Program-made: the position numbers and the translations under genes
The notes under the pieces: generated by a model
What the model saw: the letters and a program-made list of their open reading frames with translations, nothing else
The model's database searches: none
What the model was told of the DNA's origin: nothing
Source of the DNA: Belliella baltica DSM 15883
GTDB lineage: Bacteria > Bacteroidota > Bacteroidia > Cytophagales > Cyclobacteriaceae
Assembly (NCBI RefSeq): GCF_000265405.1
Contig: NC_018010.1
Location: 3,121,501 to 3,185,500, forward strand
Direction of reading: 5' to 3'
Length of the DNA stretch: 64,000 nucleotides
Shown: positions 53,981 to 62,416 of the stretch, piece by piece
How the letters are laid out: every line of letters begins with the position of its first letter
Numbering within the stretch: the first letter of the stretch is position 1

Positions 53981-55552
53981 ATGAGAGTAGAATTTCTAGG
54001 ACACGGACTTCATAAAGACCATACCAACACGGTTGGTCATTATATGATTGACTCCTTTAAAAATGACGACTACTACTCTTTTGTTGGCTTCTCTGCATTT
54101 ACGAAAATGTCAGGAATTAACCGAATTAAGGAAGAACTACTTGAAGCTTCTAAAAAATTTCAGTCGTTAAAGTTCTACCTAGGAATTGTCAGAAAAGGTA
54201 CTTCAAGAGAAGCTCTTCAATTTTTAATCGACAACAATATTGAAACTTGGATTTTCTGTACAGAAGACCAAATAATGTTTCACCCAAAAATTTATTTTTT
54301 TCAAGGCAAACACAATTACCGCTTTATTACAGGCTCTTCCAACTTGACAAGTTTTGGACTCTTTGAAAATATAGAAGCTTCTACCTTTTTTGAGTTTTCT
54401 AAGACTAATCAGCAAGGGAAAAAACTAGTCAGACAATTTGAAGAATATTTCGAGCCAATTCTGAACGGTACAGATAACAACGTACAGAAACTCACACAAG
54501 AAGTTTTAAAAGACTTGGAAGATTCAGGCTTTATATGGCCCGAATCAAAAACAAATGCTGAATATGAATTTGTAAAGTCAAATAAAAAAGCCTTTGCTAA
54601 AAGAAAGAAATCTAAGTTTGATAAAGGCTCATTAGGTAAAATTGAATCAAAACCGCCCTCAAACAATAATGATTCTGACTATATACCTGTGATAACACAG
54701 GATTACTTAAACTCTTGGCCTGATTTTTTTGAGCTATTTAAGGAGTTCAAAAAAGAGAATAAGGACAAAGGAGATAAATATAGTGTGGTCGTTCCAAGAG
54801 ATTATAAAAATCCGTCCTTATATAATTGGTACTTAAAACAAAAGATTTACTTCAAAAATAAAACTCTACCACCTGAACACGAAGAACTACTCAAAAAAGA
54901 ACATTTCTATTTCGGTGATGCTCATAAACTATGGCAAGAATGGAAAGACAGCACTAAACTAAAGTTGCTACAAGAAGCGGTTGACGAAGGCGAAAATATT
55001 GGACTTAGTCAGCGATACGAGTATAAAGGTGTCCGACTTGGAACTTGGATTCAAGGAATTAAAAAAGCCAATAAATCAGGCAAGAAATTAGACGTGATGG
55101 AGAAAATCAATGAGATTTTCGATTTATCTTCTAAAAGCCGGACTCCAGTTGACACAGCGAATAGGTTTATAAATGACCTTCTAGAAGCTGAAAACCCTGA
55201 AAAAGCTTCTTTTCAAAATAGATTCAATCACTCAATAAGAGATAGAATTGACGAGCTACCAGACGAAGTACAACAAGACATAGTTGATGTTTGGTTTCTA
55301 GTTTTTGAAGAAGAACGCCCGCTTGGACGTATTAGGACAAGACAAAAAGACCGAACTGACGAATGGAAAGCTTTTAGATACAACAATGCTATAAACCCAG
55401 AAGGTGTTTGGTTTTCAACATACTCAGCTATGGGAGATTTATACAGTTGGGTAAGACAAAAAAGAGAAGTGAAGTCTAGAATGGACTTGGTAAAAAAGAA
55501 CTTTAACGAACAAGAAAAAAGTGAACTACGGAGAGAAGGATTTCCGATTTGA
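53981..55552 (+). CDS. PLD-family nuclease with helicase-associated repeats
   Basis: A 523-residue protein from the ATG at 53981, one base after the SLATT stop; a leader from 53963 would overlap it. The N-terminal third is a PLD-like domain with one HKD-type motif (H-P-K in MFHPKIYFFQGKHNYRFITG, residues 101-103, then GSSNLTSFGLFENIEAS), as in Bfi/NucA-like nucleases that dimerise to form the active site. The C-terminal half has at least two helicase-associated (HA) repeats (LSQRYEYKGVRLGTWIQGI; LYSWVRQKREVKS to ELRREGFPI) that should bind nucleic acid. No helicase motor is present. It is probably the degrading or sensing arm of the cassette 1 system. Confidence 0.75.
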   Translation: MRVEFLGHGLHKDHTNTVGHYMIDSFKNDDYYSFVGFSAFTKMSGINRIKEELLEASKKFQSLKFYLGIVRKGTSREALQFLIDNNIETWIFCTEDQIMFHPKIYFFQGKHNYRFITGSSNLTSFGLFENIEASTFFEFSKTNQQGKKLVRQFEEYFEPILNGTDNNVQKLTQEVLKDLEDSGFIWPESKTNAEYEFVKSNKKAFAKRKKSKFDKGSLGKIESKPPSNNNDSDYIPVITQDYLNSWPDFFELFKEFKKENKDKGDKYSVVVPRDYKNPSLYNWYLKQKIYFKNKTLPPEHEELLKKEHFYFGDAHKLWQEWKDSTKLKLLQEAVDEGENIGLSQRYEYKGVRLGTWIQGIKKANKSGKKLDVMEKINEIFDLSSKSRTPVDTANRFINDLLEAENPEKASFQNRFNHSIRDRIDELPDEVQQDIVDVWFLVFEEERPLGRIRTRQKDRTDEWKAFRYNNAINPEGVWFSTYSAMGDLYSWVRQKREVKSRMDLVKKNFNEQEKSELRREGFPI

Positions 55553-55617
55553 AAATAATAACGCACCACAATCGAGTAGACGGCCGTGAGCCATAAGCTC
55601 ACGGTGCGCCTCTCACA

Positions 55618-55672
55618 CCACCGTACGTACGGGTCTCCCCGAATCAAGTTCGGGGCAGGCTGTATACGGCGG
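55618..55672 (-). ncRNA. Intron domain V with a palindrome insertion (copy 1)
   Basis: The lower helix CCGCCGT/ACGGTGG and the internal GTAC..GTACGT bulge are standard domain V. The apical part carries CCCCGAACTTGATTCGGGG (55637-55655). If the 21 bases at 55641-55661 are removed, the remaining sequence folds as CGGG-GAGA-CCCG, a normal GNRA-capped distal helix. Domain VI follows at 55571-55613, with the stem CCGTGAGC/GCTCACGG and the branch A about seven bases from the 3' end. The same arrangement is at 59675-59729 (copy 2) and 62417-62471 (copy 3). Confidence 0.65.
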
Positions 55673-55673
55673 T

Positions 55674-56965
55674 TCACTGGATTGTAGGTTGCGATTTGAG
55701 GTAATAAGAAAGCATGGATTCATAACCTTTTCTTCTTAGTCGTGACAAAGTTATCGTAGTGATCAGAATCGGACTCTGGGCAACAGCCCATCCCCCTTTC
55801 CTGGTTCTACTCCATGCATATGCATGGTCTTGGTCCACTCCCAATCTGATCAGGTTTTTACGTTTCCGCTCGGGTTTCTTCTCCCGATAGCTATCGGGAC
55901 CAAATACAGTATCGAAGTCGGTTTCTCAGCCACTCGTCGAGTGATTTCAGCTTTGCGGAGATACTGGCAAGACGGTAATTGTTTACCCATCCCCGCCATA
56001 CCTCTGCCATCTTTTTGAGTCTTTCCTCAAAACTGTAGGGTTTGGTTTTCTTGGTGATCTGCTTGAGCTTACGTTTCAGTGAGTCCCAGCTGTTTTTCTT
56101 CACCACCAACTGATATTTTCCTTTGACTCCTTTTTGGTAGGTTGGAACAAATGCATGACCCAACATTTCAAAATTGGACGGTCTTCGGATGCCGCTTTTC
56201 TCCCTGTTTATGGGAAGTCTGAGTTTTTCCTTTAGAAAAAGGTAGATCTCGTTACCCACTTTTTCTGGCTTCCTTCTTTGACTTGGTGTAAATGCTGAAA
56301 TCATCTGCATATCGGACGTATTTCAGGTTTCTCCGTTCCAGTTCCTTGTCCAATAAGTCCAGAAGGATGTTGGACAGTAGTGGGCTGAGTGGCGATCCTT
56401 GCGGAACGCCTTTTCTACGCCTGTGCAGTTTTCCGTTGATCTGGATTGGTGCACGCAGCCACTTTCTGATAAGCCTTAGGGTAGTCGGACATTTTACCCG
56501 TTGGTAGATCAATTGAAGTAGAACCGAGTGGTCAACCTCGTCAAAGAATCCCTTAAGGTCGATGTCCACAATATCCTGATAGCCATCATTGATGTTTTTC
56601 AGGGCTTGTGTTACCGCCTTATGGATGTTCTTTTCGGGACGGAAGCCGTAGCTGTGTTCCTCGAACGTAAGTTCGTATTTAGTCATCAGCACTTGGCTTA
56701 ACGCCTGTTGGAGCCATCTGTCCACTACTGTGGGAACTCCGAGCAATCTTGTCTTTCCGTTACTCTTGGGTATCTCGACCCCTTTGATAGGTTTGGGTAC
56801 ATAACTGTGGTTGAGGATGGATGTGGCAATCCTATCCCTGTTGCTTTCCAGAAAGGAAAGCAGTTCGGTGACCTTCATGCCGTCCACCCCTGCCGAACCC
56901 TTGTTCCGCACCACCTGTCGGTATGCTTTGTAAAGGTTCTTACGGTTGAGTACTTTTTCTATCAT
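55674..56965 (-). pseudogene. ltrA: Group II intron reverse transcriptase/maturase, copy 1 (frameshifted)
   Basis: The N-terminal part (from ATG 56965) has RT0-RT7 motifs including GVPQGSPLSPLLSN and the YADDF active site, but an extra T in a five-T run (56260-56264) shifts the frame after KSKKEARK. The frame resumes as GNEIYLFLKEKLRLP. As in all copies, the reading frame ends at TAG (55891-55893) inside an 18-base palindrome (55882-55899). The true C-terminus (KKPERKRKNLIRLG to GGWAVAQSPILI and YESMLSYYLK) is found out of frame at 55674-55880. Two lesions make this copy non-functional. Confidence 0.85.
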
Positions 56966-57452
56966 AGCTTAATCTGTTAACCCTGTCCGCTTAAGATAAG
57001 GCTACCCCAAAAGTTGCTCCTTATCGAATTTGGACGTAATCCAATGTTCAGTCCTTCGCTGCCCAGTGAGACCTCTGTAGCTCTTACAGCTCGTTACCGG
57101 CAACTACTACGACCTCGGCTGACTTCTCTTAGGTGTTCCCGACACCCAGAGACCTCCCTCGGTAAGATGAATATCCTTGTGTCTATCCCTGCCATATCTA
57201 CTACTTTGGTACTTCCTTCCTTGTGGAAGGTTGGGACTTCGGTGTGCTGTGTCACCTCATCCGACCTCATAGCCTCCGTATATGGTTTCTGTTCGTCAGT
57301 ACAGACACCGCAGTCTGGCTTACTTCACTGCATGCCTCACGGCAAACCAGCTTGCCACTTGCTTGGCTTCGGGACGTTACCCCCGCGCTTAAGGGACTCT
57401 CACCCGTTGGAACGGTCAACTTTTTGACCTATATTCACCATTCAAGGCACAC

Positions 57453-57579
57453 ACATTGTATAAGCGTAATGCGGGCTGAGTAGGTGAAATTGAGCATTTT
57501 TGCTCCTAAGAAACTTTGCGGTAGTCGGACAGTGAATCGCTCCGAAAACCCGCACTTCGCTTATACTTGACCGTTAGTG
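57453..57579 (+). repeat. attC1 right part (left end at 55566-55570)
   Basis: With the intron removed the site reads CCACA+ACATTG..., giving R'' CCACAAC. L'' TGTATAAGCGTAATGCGGG pairs with L' CCCGCACTTCGCTTATAC (57549-57566) with mismatched extrahelical bases. The right core is CCGTTAGTG (G at 57573). The inner conserved stretch GCTCCGAAAACCCGC is shared with attC2. The total length without the intron is about 130 bases. Confidence 0.6.
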
Positions 57580-57655
57580 AAAATGCTAAAAACAAAGTTC
57601 AACTTTTAACCAATTAAAAAAGCAAATGAAAATCAACGGACTACGGTGAATTGTT

Positions 57656-59179
57656 GTGGCAGCTGTAATTCTAGGAATTACATTATCTTGCCAAAAGGAT
57701 GAGGATTTTTTGCCTCAAAGTGATAATTTTCTTTCTGAAAATGAAATTCAAGGGATGACAAAGCTAGGGAAGCAATTGGAAAACCCTTATTCGGTAGAAA
57801 ATATGCGTAAGGCATTTGATAATCTAAAATCGGCAAGTCCAAATAATAGGATAAGTGGCAATGAAATTGAAATTACCACATCTCATTATTACATTAAATT
57901 CAAGCCGAAAAATGAAGATGAACTATCAATTTTAAAAAGGGATTCCACACTTATTTTGTTCGAATATCCATTAGATTATGAAATATTAGAGGGAGGCACT
58001 CATTTTCACGATCCTTCGGTTCCTATTGGCACTCCGACTTTCCAATACGTATCGATACCAATAGACAAAAAGATACCAGATGGAGTGGGATACGAGATAC
58101 TTGAAAATCTTTTTATCCCTGATGAAGAAAAGGATTCAAACATTTCTAATGGCAGAATTGCAAGGGACGAGTTAATAGACTTGCTTGTGGAAGAATCTCT
58201 AAGGCTTACAGGAAACCTCAATGATGTAGAAAGTAAGCCTAACTCTAGAGTTCAATCAAGCAGTTGGCGACCTGCTGGGAGAATTCAATTGTTTGATGAT
58301 GAATTAGGTCGGCTTGTAGGTGTTCATGGCGTAAAGGTAAGAGCTAGAAGATGGTTTACAACACATGAAGGTTTTACGGATATTAATGGTAATTTCACTT
58401 GTAACGGAACATTTAAAAGAGATGCAAATTACAGTATTCCTTGGGAAAGATATGATTTTGACATTCGTAGCGGAAGCTTGGGGCAGGCAGTCTATGATGG
58501 ACCTAAAATGGAGGGTAATTGGAACTTAGAAATAAGAAGTGGTGCTTCACGAATGTATGCGATTGTATTTCAAGCTTGTCACAACTACTATTACGGAAAT
58601 AGATTAGGTTTGAAGAGCCCTCCTCAAAATTCGTTTTGGAAAACAGCCGTGAAAATTTCAGTTTGGGACGAACCTAACCCTGATGCAAACGGCAGCCACT
58701 GTAAGGATTGCAGGTTTTTAGGGATTTCTTCAAGAATAAGGATTTATAATAATGTGGGAGGTAATTCTATGGCAATTTATGCAACTACTATACATGAACT
58801 TGCGCACGCATCACATTGGGAACTTAGAAGAAATAACTGGAATGACAATAACACCGAAAGCAAAGTAAAAGAAAGCTGGGCAAGAGGTGTACAGTGGGCA
58901 TTGGGAAGGTTAAGGTATCCAAATTATAGAGGAGGACCTACTATAAGGCCAGACTATACTCAAGTGGTGGTTGATATGATTGACCCAAATTTCCCTAGTA
59001 TTTTCGCAAATGAAAATTTTGGTCTATGGAATGATAATGTAACTGGTTATACTATCAAACAAATTGAAGATGTTTTAAGTAATACATCTACTTGGCAGGA
59101 TTGGGAAAATAACATAAGAAACAATTATAACAATGCAACAGAAGGTAATTTACAAGCACTATTTACTCATTGGAATTAG
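57656..59179 (+). CDS. Zinc-metallopeptidase-like lipoprotein with an in-frame stop in its signal
   Basis: A 507-residue open frame with GTG start at 57656. The better start is an ATG at 57626 reading MKINGLR, then TGA, then IVVAAVILGITLSCQKDED: a normal lipoprotein signal with one codon changed to stop (for instance TGG to TGA). The mature protein has a carboxypeptidase-regulatory-like strand region (GVHGVKVRARRWFTTHEGFT) and a zincin motif TTIHELAHASHWELRR (HExxH plus an extra His). It is probably a surface or periplasmic peptidase, now possibly poorly exported. The 3' end overlaps the next gene by 47 bases. Confidence 0.7.
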   Translation: MAAVILGITLSCQKDEDFLPQSDNFLSENEIQGMTKLGKQLENPYSVENMRKAFDNLKSASPNNRISGNEIEITTSHYYIKFKPKNEDELSILKRDSTLILFEYPLDYEILEGGTHFHDPSVPIGTPTFQYVSIPIDKKIPDGVGYEILENLFIPDEEKDSNISNGRIARDELIDLLVEESLRLTGNLNDVESKPNSRVQSSSWRPAGRIQLFDDELGRLVGVHGVKVRARRWFTTHEGFTDINGNFTCNGTFKRDANYSIPWERYDFDIRSGSLGQAVYDGPKMEGNWNLEIRSGASRMYAIVFQACHNYYYGNRLGLKSPPQNSFWKTAVKISVWDEPNPDANGSHCKDCRFLGISSRIRIYNNVGGNSMAIYATTIHELAHASHWELRRNNWNDNNTESKVKESWARGVQWALGRLRYPNYRGGPTIRPDYTQVVVDMIDPNFPSIFANENFGLWNDNVTGYTIKQIEDVLSNTSTWQDWENNIRNNYNNATEGNLQALFTHWN

Positions 59180-59609
59180 TGCAATCATCGTATTCTTAAA
59201 TGGATGCGTTCAGGAAATTGAATATGGCTTGACGATGGATTTACTTTATTTAAATCAAACGGATGAAACAATTAGTTTTTCAATAATAAATTCAAATAAC
59301 CAAAGAGAAACAGTTTCAATCGGTCCAAGTTCAGAAAGTGCAATGTTTACTTATTACATCTCAGGAGTTGACAAAAAACTTGAGATTGAAACTTGTTGTC
59401 AAGATCCTTTAATTGATGTATATGGAGGCAGAGGAACTGAAGGAAATTCACAAGTTTTAATTATTAATGATGAATTATGTGTAACGCATCTAAACGAGAA
59501 GTCTGTAGTTTTATCCAACTATTTAAAGGAAAAAATATCAGATAGGCATTTTAGATATAGTTACACTTTTACAAACAACGACATTGAAAACAAACATCAA
59601 TGTGAATAA
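59133..59609 (+). CDS. Small lipoprotein of cassette 2
   Basis: A 158-residue protein starting with a signal and lipobox IIVFLNGCVQE (Cys at about residue 25). The mature part is beta-rich, with a CC pair in IETCCQDPLID, another Cys in NDELCVTH and a last Cys in KHQCE, perhaps disulfides. No family is recognised. It overlaps the HExxH lipoprotein by 47 bases in another frame and probably works with it, for example as an inhibitor or partner; this is inference. Confidence 0.6.
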   Translation: MQQKVIYKHYLLIGISAIIVFLNGCVQEIEYGLTMDLLYLNQTDETISFSIINSNNQRETVSIGPSSESAMFTYYISGVDKKLEIETCCQDPLIDVYGGRGTEGNSQVLIINDELCVTHLNEKSVVLSNYLKEKISDRHFRYSYTFTNNDIENKHQCE

Positions 59610-59674
59610 TAATAAGCACTTTCACTAATCGAGTAGACGGCCGTGAGCCATAAGCTCACGGTGCGCCTCTCACA

Positions 59675-59729
59675 CCACCGTACGTACGGGTCTCCCCGAA
59701 TCAAGTTCGGGGCAGGCTGTATACGGCGG
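59675..59729 (-). ncRNA. Intron domain V with palindrome insertion (copy 2)
   Basis: Identical to copy 1 (shift +4057): CCGCCGT/ACGGTGG lower helix and the extra CCCCGAACTTGATTCGGGG hairpin in the apical part at 59694-59712. Domain VI is at 59628-59670. Confidence 0.65.
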
Positions 59730-59947
59730 TTCACTGGATTGTAGGTTGCGATTTGAGGTAATAAGAAAGCATGGATTCATAACCTTTTCTTCTTAGTCGT
59801 GACAAAGTTATCGTAGTGATCAGAATCGGACTCTGGGCAACAGCCCATCCCCCTTTCCTGGTTCTACTCCATGCATATGCATGGTCTTGGTCCACTCCCA
59901 ATCTGATCAGGTTTTTACGTTTCCGCTCGGGTTTCTTCTCCCGATAG

Positions 59948-61021
59948 CTATCGGGACCAAATACAGTATCGAAGTCGGTTTCTCAGCCACTCGTCGAGTG
60001 ATTTCAGCTTTGCGGAGATACTGGCAAGACGGTAATTGTTTACCCATCCCCGCCATACCTCTGCCATCTTTTTGAGTCTTTCCTCAAAACTGTAGGGTTT
60101 GGTTTTCTTGGTGATCTGCTTGAGCTTACGTTTCAGTGAGTCCCAGCTGTTTTTCTTCACCACCAACTGATATTTTCCTTTGACTCCTTTTTGGTAGGTT
60201 GGAACAAATGCATGACCCAACATTTCAAAATTGGACGGTCTTCGGATGCCGCTTTTCTCCCTGTTTATGGGAAGTCTGAGTTTTTCCTTTAGAAAAAGGT
60301 AGATCTCGTTACCCACTTTTCTGGCTTCCTTCTTTGACTTGGTGTAAATGCTGAAATCATCTGCATATCGGACGTATTTCAGGTTTCTCCGTTCCAGTTC
60401 CTTGTCCAATAAGTCCAGAAGGATGTTGGACAGTAGTGGGCTGAGTGGCGATCCTTGCGGAACGCCTTTTCTACGCCTGTGCAGTTTTCCGTTGATCTGG
60501 ATTGGTGCACGCAGCCACTTTCTGATAAGCCTTAGGGTAGTCGGACATTTTACCCGTTGGTAGATCAATTGAAGTAGAACCGAGTGGTCAACCTCGTCAA
60601 AGAATCCCTTAAGGTCGATGTCCACAATATCCTGATAGCCATCATTGATGTTTTTCAGGGCTTGTGTTACCGCCTTATGGATGTTCTTTTCGGGACGGAA
60701 GCCGTAGCTGTGTTCCTCGAACGTAAGTTCGTATTTAGTCATCAGCACTTGGCTTAACGCCTGTTGGAGCCATCTGTCCACTACTGTGGGAACTCCGAGC
60801 AATCTTGTCTTTCCGTTACTCTTGGGTATCTCGACCCCTTTGATAGGTTTGGGTACATAACTGTGGTTGAGGATGGATGTGGCAATCCTATCCCTGTTGC
60901 TTTCCAGAAAGGAAAGCAGTTCGGTGACCTTCATGCCGTCCACCCCTGCCGAACCCTTGTTCCGCACCACCTGTCGGTATGCTTTGTAAAGGTTCTTACG
61001 GTTGAGTACTTTTTCTATCAT
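59948..61021 (-). CDS. ltrA: Group II intron reverse transcriptase/maturase, copy 2 (truncated)
   Basis: A 357-residue protein. RT motifs include GVPQGSPLSPLLSN and YADDF (about residue 230); the maturase (X) domain begins GKYQLVVKKNSWDSLKRKLK and reaches WLRNRLRYCIW. It ends WSR at a TAG inside the palindrome TCCCGATAGCTATCGGGA (59939-59956). The usual last 68 residues (with GGWAVAQSPIL) lie out of frame at 59731-59937. There is no HNH endonuclease domain, as is normal for class IIC. Whether the truncated enzyme still splices or reverse transcribes is unknown. Confidence 0.85.
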   Translation of the reverse strand: MIEKVLNRKNLYKAYRQVVRNKGSAGVDGMKVTELLSFLESNRDRIATSILNHSYVPKPIKGVEIPKSNGKTRLLGVPTVVDRWLQQALSQVLMTKYELTFEEHSYGFRPEKNIHKAVTQALKNINDGYQDIVDIDLKGFFDEVDHSVLLQLIYQRVKCPTTLRLIRKWLRAPIQINGKLHRRRKGVPQGSPLSPLLSNILLDLLDKELERRNLKYVRYADDFSIYTKSKKEARKVGNEIYLFLKEKLRLPINREKSGIRRPSNFEMLGHAFVPTYQKGVKGKYQLVVKKNSWDSLKRKLKQITKKTKPYSFEERLKKMAEVWRGWVNNYRLASISAKLKSLDEWLRNRLRYCIWSR

Positions 61022-61508
61022 AGCTTAATCTGTTAACCCTGTCCGCTTAAGATAAGGCTACCCCAAAAGTTGCTCCTTATCGAATTTGGACGTAATCCAA
61101 TGTTCAGTCCTTCGCTGCCCAGTGAGACCTCTGTAGCTCTTACAGCTCGTTACCGGCAACTACTACGACCTCGGCTGACTTCTCTTAGGTGTTCCCGACA
61201 CCCAGAGACCTCCCTCGGTAAGATGAATATCCTTGTGTCTATCCCTGCCATATCTACTACTTTGGTACTTCCTTCCTTGTGGAAGGTTGGGACTTCGGTG
61301 TGCTGTGTCACCTCATCCGACCTCATAGCCTCCGTATATGGTTTCTGTTCGTCAGTACAGACACCGCAGTCTGGCTTACTTCACTGCATGCCTCACGGCA
61401 AACCAGCTTGCCACTTGCTTGGCTTCGGGACGTTACCCCCGCGCTTAAGGGACTCTCACCCGTTGGAACGGTCAACTTTTTGACCTATATTCACCATTCA
61501 AGGCACAC

Positions 61509-61635
61509 ACATCACCTTGGAAGACAGCGGGCGGTTCCGAGTAAATAAAAAGATTAGTACCTTTAATATGTTAGGAGTAGGCTGGAAGAGAACGGCTCCG
61601 AAAGCCCGCCGTCTCCAAGCTGAATCCCGTTACAG
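61509..61635 (+). repeat. attC2 right part (left end at 59623-59627)
   Basis: With the intron removed the site reads CACTA+ACATC, giving R'' CACTAAC. L'' CTTGGAAGACAGCGGGC pairs with L' GCCCGCCGTCTCCAAG (61602-61617), leaving two unpaired A residues on the L'' side as is typical for attC. The right core is CCCGTTACAGG (G at 61629). The inner block GCTCCGAAAGCCCGC matches attC1. Confidence 0.6.
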
Positions 61636-61711
61636 GGAAGTTGAAGAAGAACTAAGTAGAAAGCAAATCAGTTTTATGATGTAATTTCATATATTTATTA
61701 AAATTTAGGCT

Positions 61712-61951
61712 ATGACACATGCAGAACGCCATATCATTGAAACTTATTCTGAGCTTTTTGAAAGCTTGAGTTCGGTAAGCAAATTAGAGCTGCTGGAACG
61801 GCTTGCAAAATCTATTAGGAAAGGAAGAAAGTCTAATGAAAAGGATTTTTTTAGTTCTTTCGGAGGATTTGTTTCAGAAAAGCCAGCCGAAGAAATCATA
61901 AAAGATATTAGGGAAAGCAGGAAATTCAGATCAAAAGACTTGAAAATTTGA
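61712..61951 (+). CDS. VapB-like antitoxin
   Basis: A 79-residue protein. The helical N-terminus (HIIETYSELFESLSSVSKLE) is followed by a basic stretch, FFSSFGGFVSEKPAEEIIKD and a basic end. This layout (helix, then a F-G-x-F-x-S-x-K-P-x-E-x-I tail) is common in antitoxins upstream of Bacteroidota PIN toxins. Its stop is three bases before the toxin ATG, so they form one operon. Confidence 0.75.
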   Translation: MTHAERHIIETYSELFESLSSVSKLELLERLAKSIRKGRKSNEKDFFSSFGGFVSEKPAEEIIKDIRESRKFRSKDLKI

Positions 61952-61954
61952 TAT

Positions 61955-62359
61955 ATGCAATATTTGCTTGACACAAGTACATGTGTATTTTTTTTGAGAG
62001 GGAAACTCCATCTAGATGAAATCATCAAGGAAGAAGGTCTTGAGAATTGTTTCATCTCTGAAATAACAGTTTTTGAACTGAAATACGGAGCAGAAAACAG
62101 CGATGATCCCAAAAAATCTCACAGAGCGGTTGATAAATTTGTGAAAGGGCTAACCATCATACCGATTTTTGGGATAGTAGACCAGTATGCCAATAACAAA
62201 GTCTTGCTAAGAAAAAACGGAACACCGATGCATGATGAATTTGATTTGATCATTGGTGTTACTGCAGTCGCTAACGAAATGATTTTGGTAACTGACAATA
62301 TTAAAGACTTTAGGTACTTAGAAAACCTGAAATTGGAAAACTGGTTGGAAAGAAAATAA
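61955..62359 (+). CDS. vapC: VapC-like PIN-domain toxin
   Basis: A 134-residue PIN nuclease. The acidic metal-binding residues are seen in QYLLDTSTCVFFLRG (Asp6), in EITVFELKYGAEN (Glu), and in FDLIIGVTAVANEMILVTDN (two Asp). By family it cleaves tRNA or mRNA and is neutralised by the protein encoded upstream. Such pairs are common cassette cargo and help to keep arrays stable. The frame ends 10 bases before intron copy 3. Confidence 0.85.
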   Translation: MQYLLDTSTCVFFLRGKLHLDEIIKEEGLENCFISEITVFELKYGAENSDDPKKSHRAVDKFVKGLTIIPIFGIVDQYANNKVLLRKNGTPMHDEFDLIIGVTAVANEMILVTDNIKDFRYLENLKLENWLERK

Positions 62360-62416
62360 CCTCCCTGTAATCGAGTAGACGGCCGTGAGCCATAAGCTCA
62401 CGGTGCGCCTCTCACA

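Larger units (their letters stand above)
55571..57452 (-). mobile_element. Group IIC intron copy 1, inserted in attC1
   Basis: Read on the minus strand, the intron starts GTGTGCC (57452) and ends CTACTCGAT (55571), fitting GUGYG...AY. The bottom-strand 5' exon ends ATGT and the 3' exon begins T, so the joined site is GT|TGTGG inside R''. That is the same place as in described group IIC-attC introns. The domain IV ORF encodes a reverse transcriptase. Domains V and VI are recognisable. It is 1882 bases long, one more than copy 2 because of an extra T at 56260-56264. Confidence 0.8.
52563..57573 (+). mobile_element. Integron-like gene cassette 1 (TIR-SLATT-PLD operon)
   Basis: The cassette starts right after the core G at 52562 (GTTGTGGTGC) and its 3' end carries the complement (GCACCACAAC once the intron is removed). 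It holds three + strand genes and then attC1, which is split by group IIC intron copy 1. About 3.1 kb is left without the intron, which is large for a cassette. Confidence 0.6.
59628..61508 (-). mobile_element. Group IIC intron copy 2, inserted in attC2
   Basis: The same element as copy 1 except for one fewer T. On the minus strand it runs from GTGTGCC (61508) to CTCGAT (59628); the 5' exon ends ATGT and the 3' exon starts TAGTG. Joined, the bottom strand reads GT|TAGTG, again the R'' position. The length is 1881 bases. Confidence 0.8.
57574..61629 (+). mobile_element. Integron-like gene cassette 2 (two lipoproteins)
   Basis: It begins TTAGTGAAAATGCT after the core G at 57573, and its 3' end, AGCACTTTCACTA plus AC after intron removal, is complementary to that start. 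This is expected when the ends join as attC in the free circle. It holds a HExxH lipoprotein and a small lipoprotein, then attC2 with intron copy 2. Confidence 0.6.

Noticed and set aside
55228..55677. 149-residue minus-strand ORF over the PLD gene end and the intron edge
   Set aside because: It overlaps the well-supported PLD/HA gene in antisense and crosses the intron boundary, so it cannot be a conserved gene.
57014..57427. 137-residue + strand ORF (and its copies at 61070-61483) inside the introns
   Set aside because: It lies antisense to the structured 5' part of the intron RNA and is repeated only because the intron is. It has no protein-like features.
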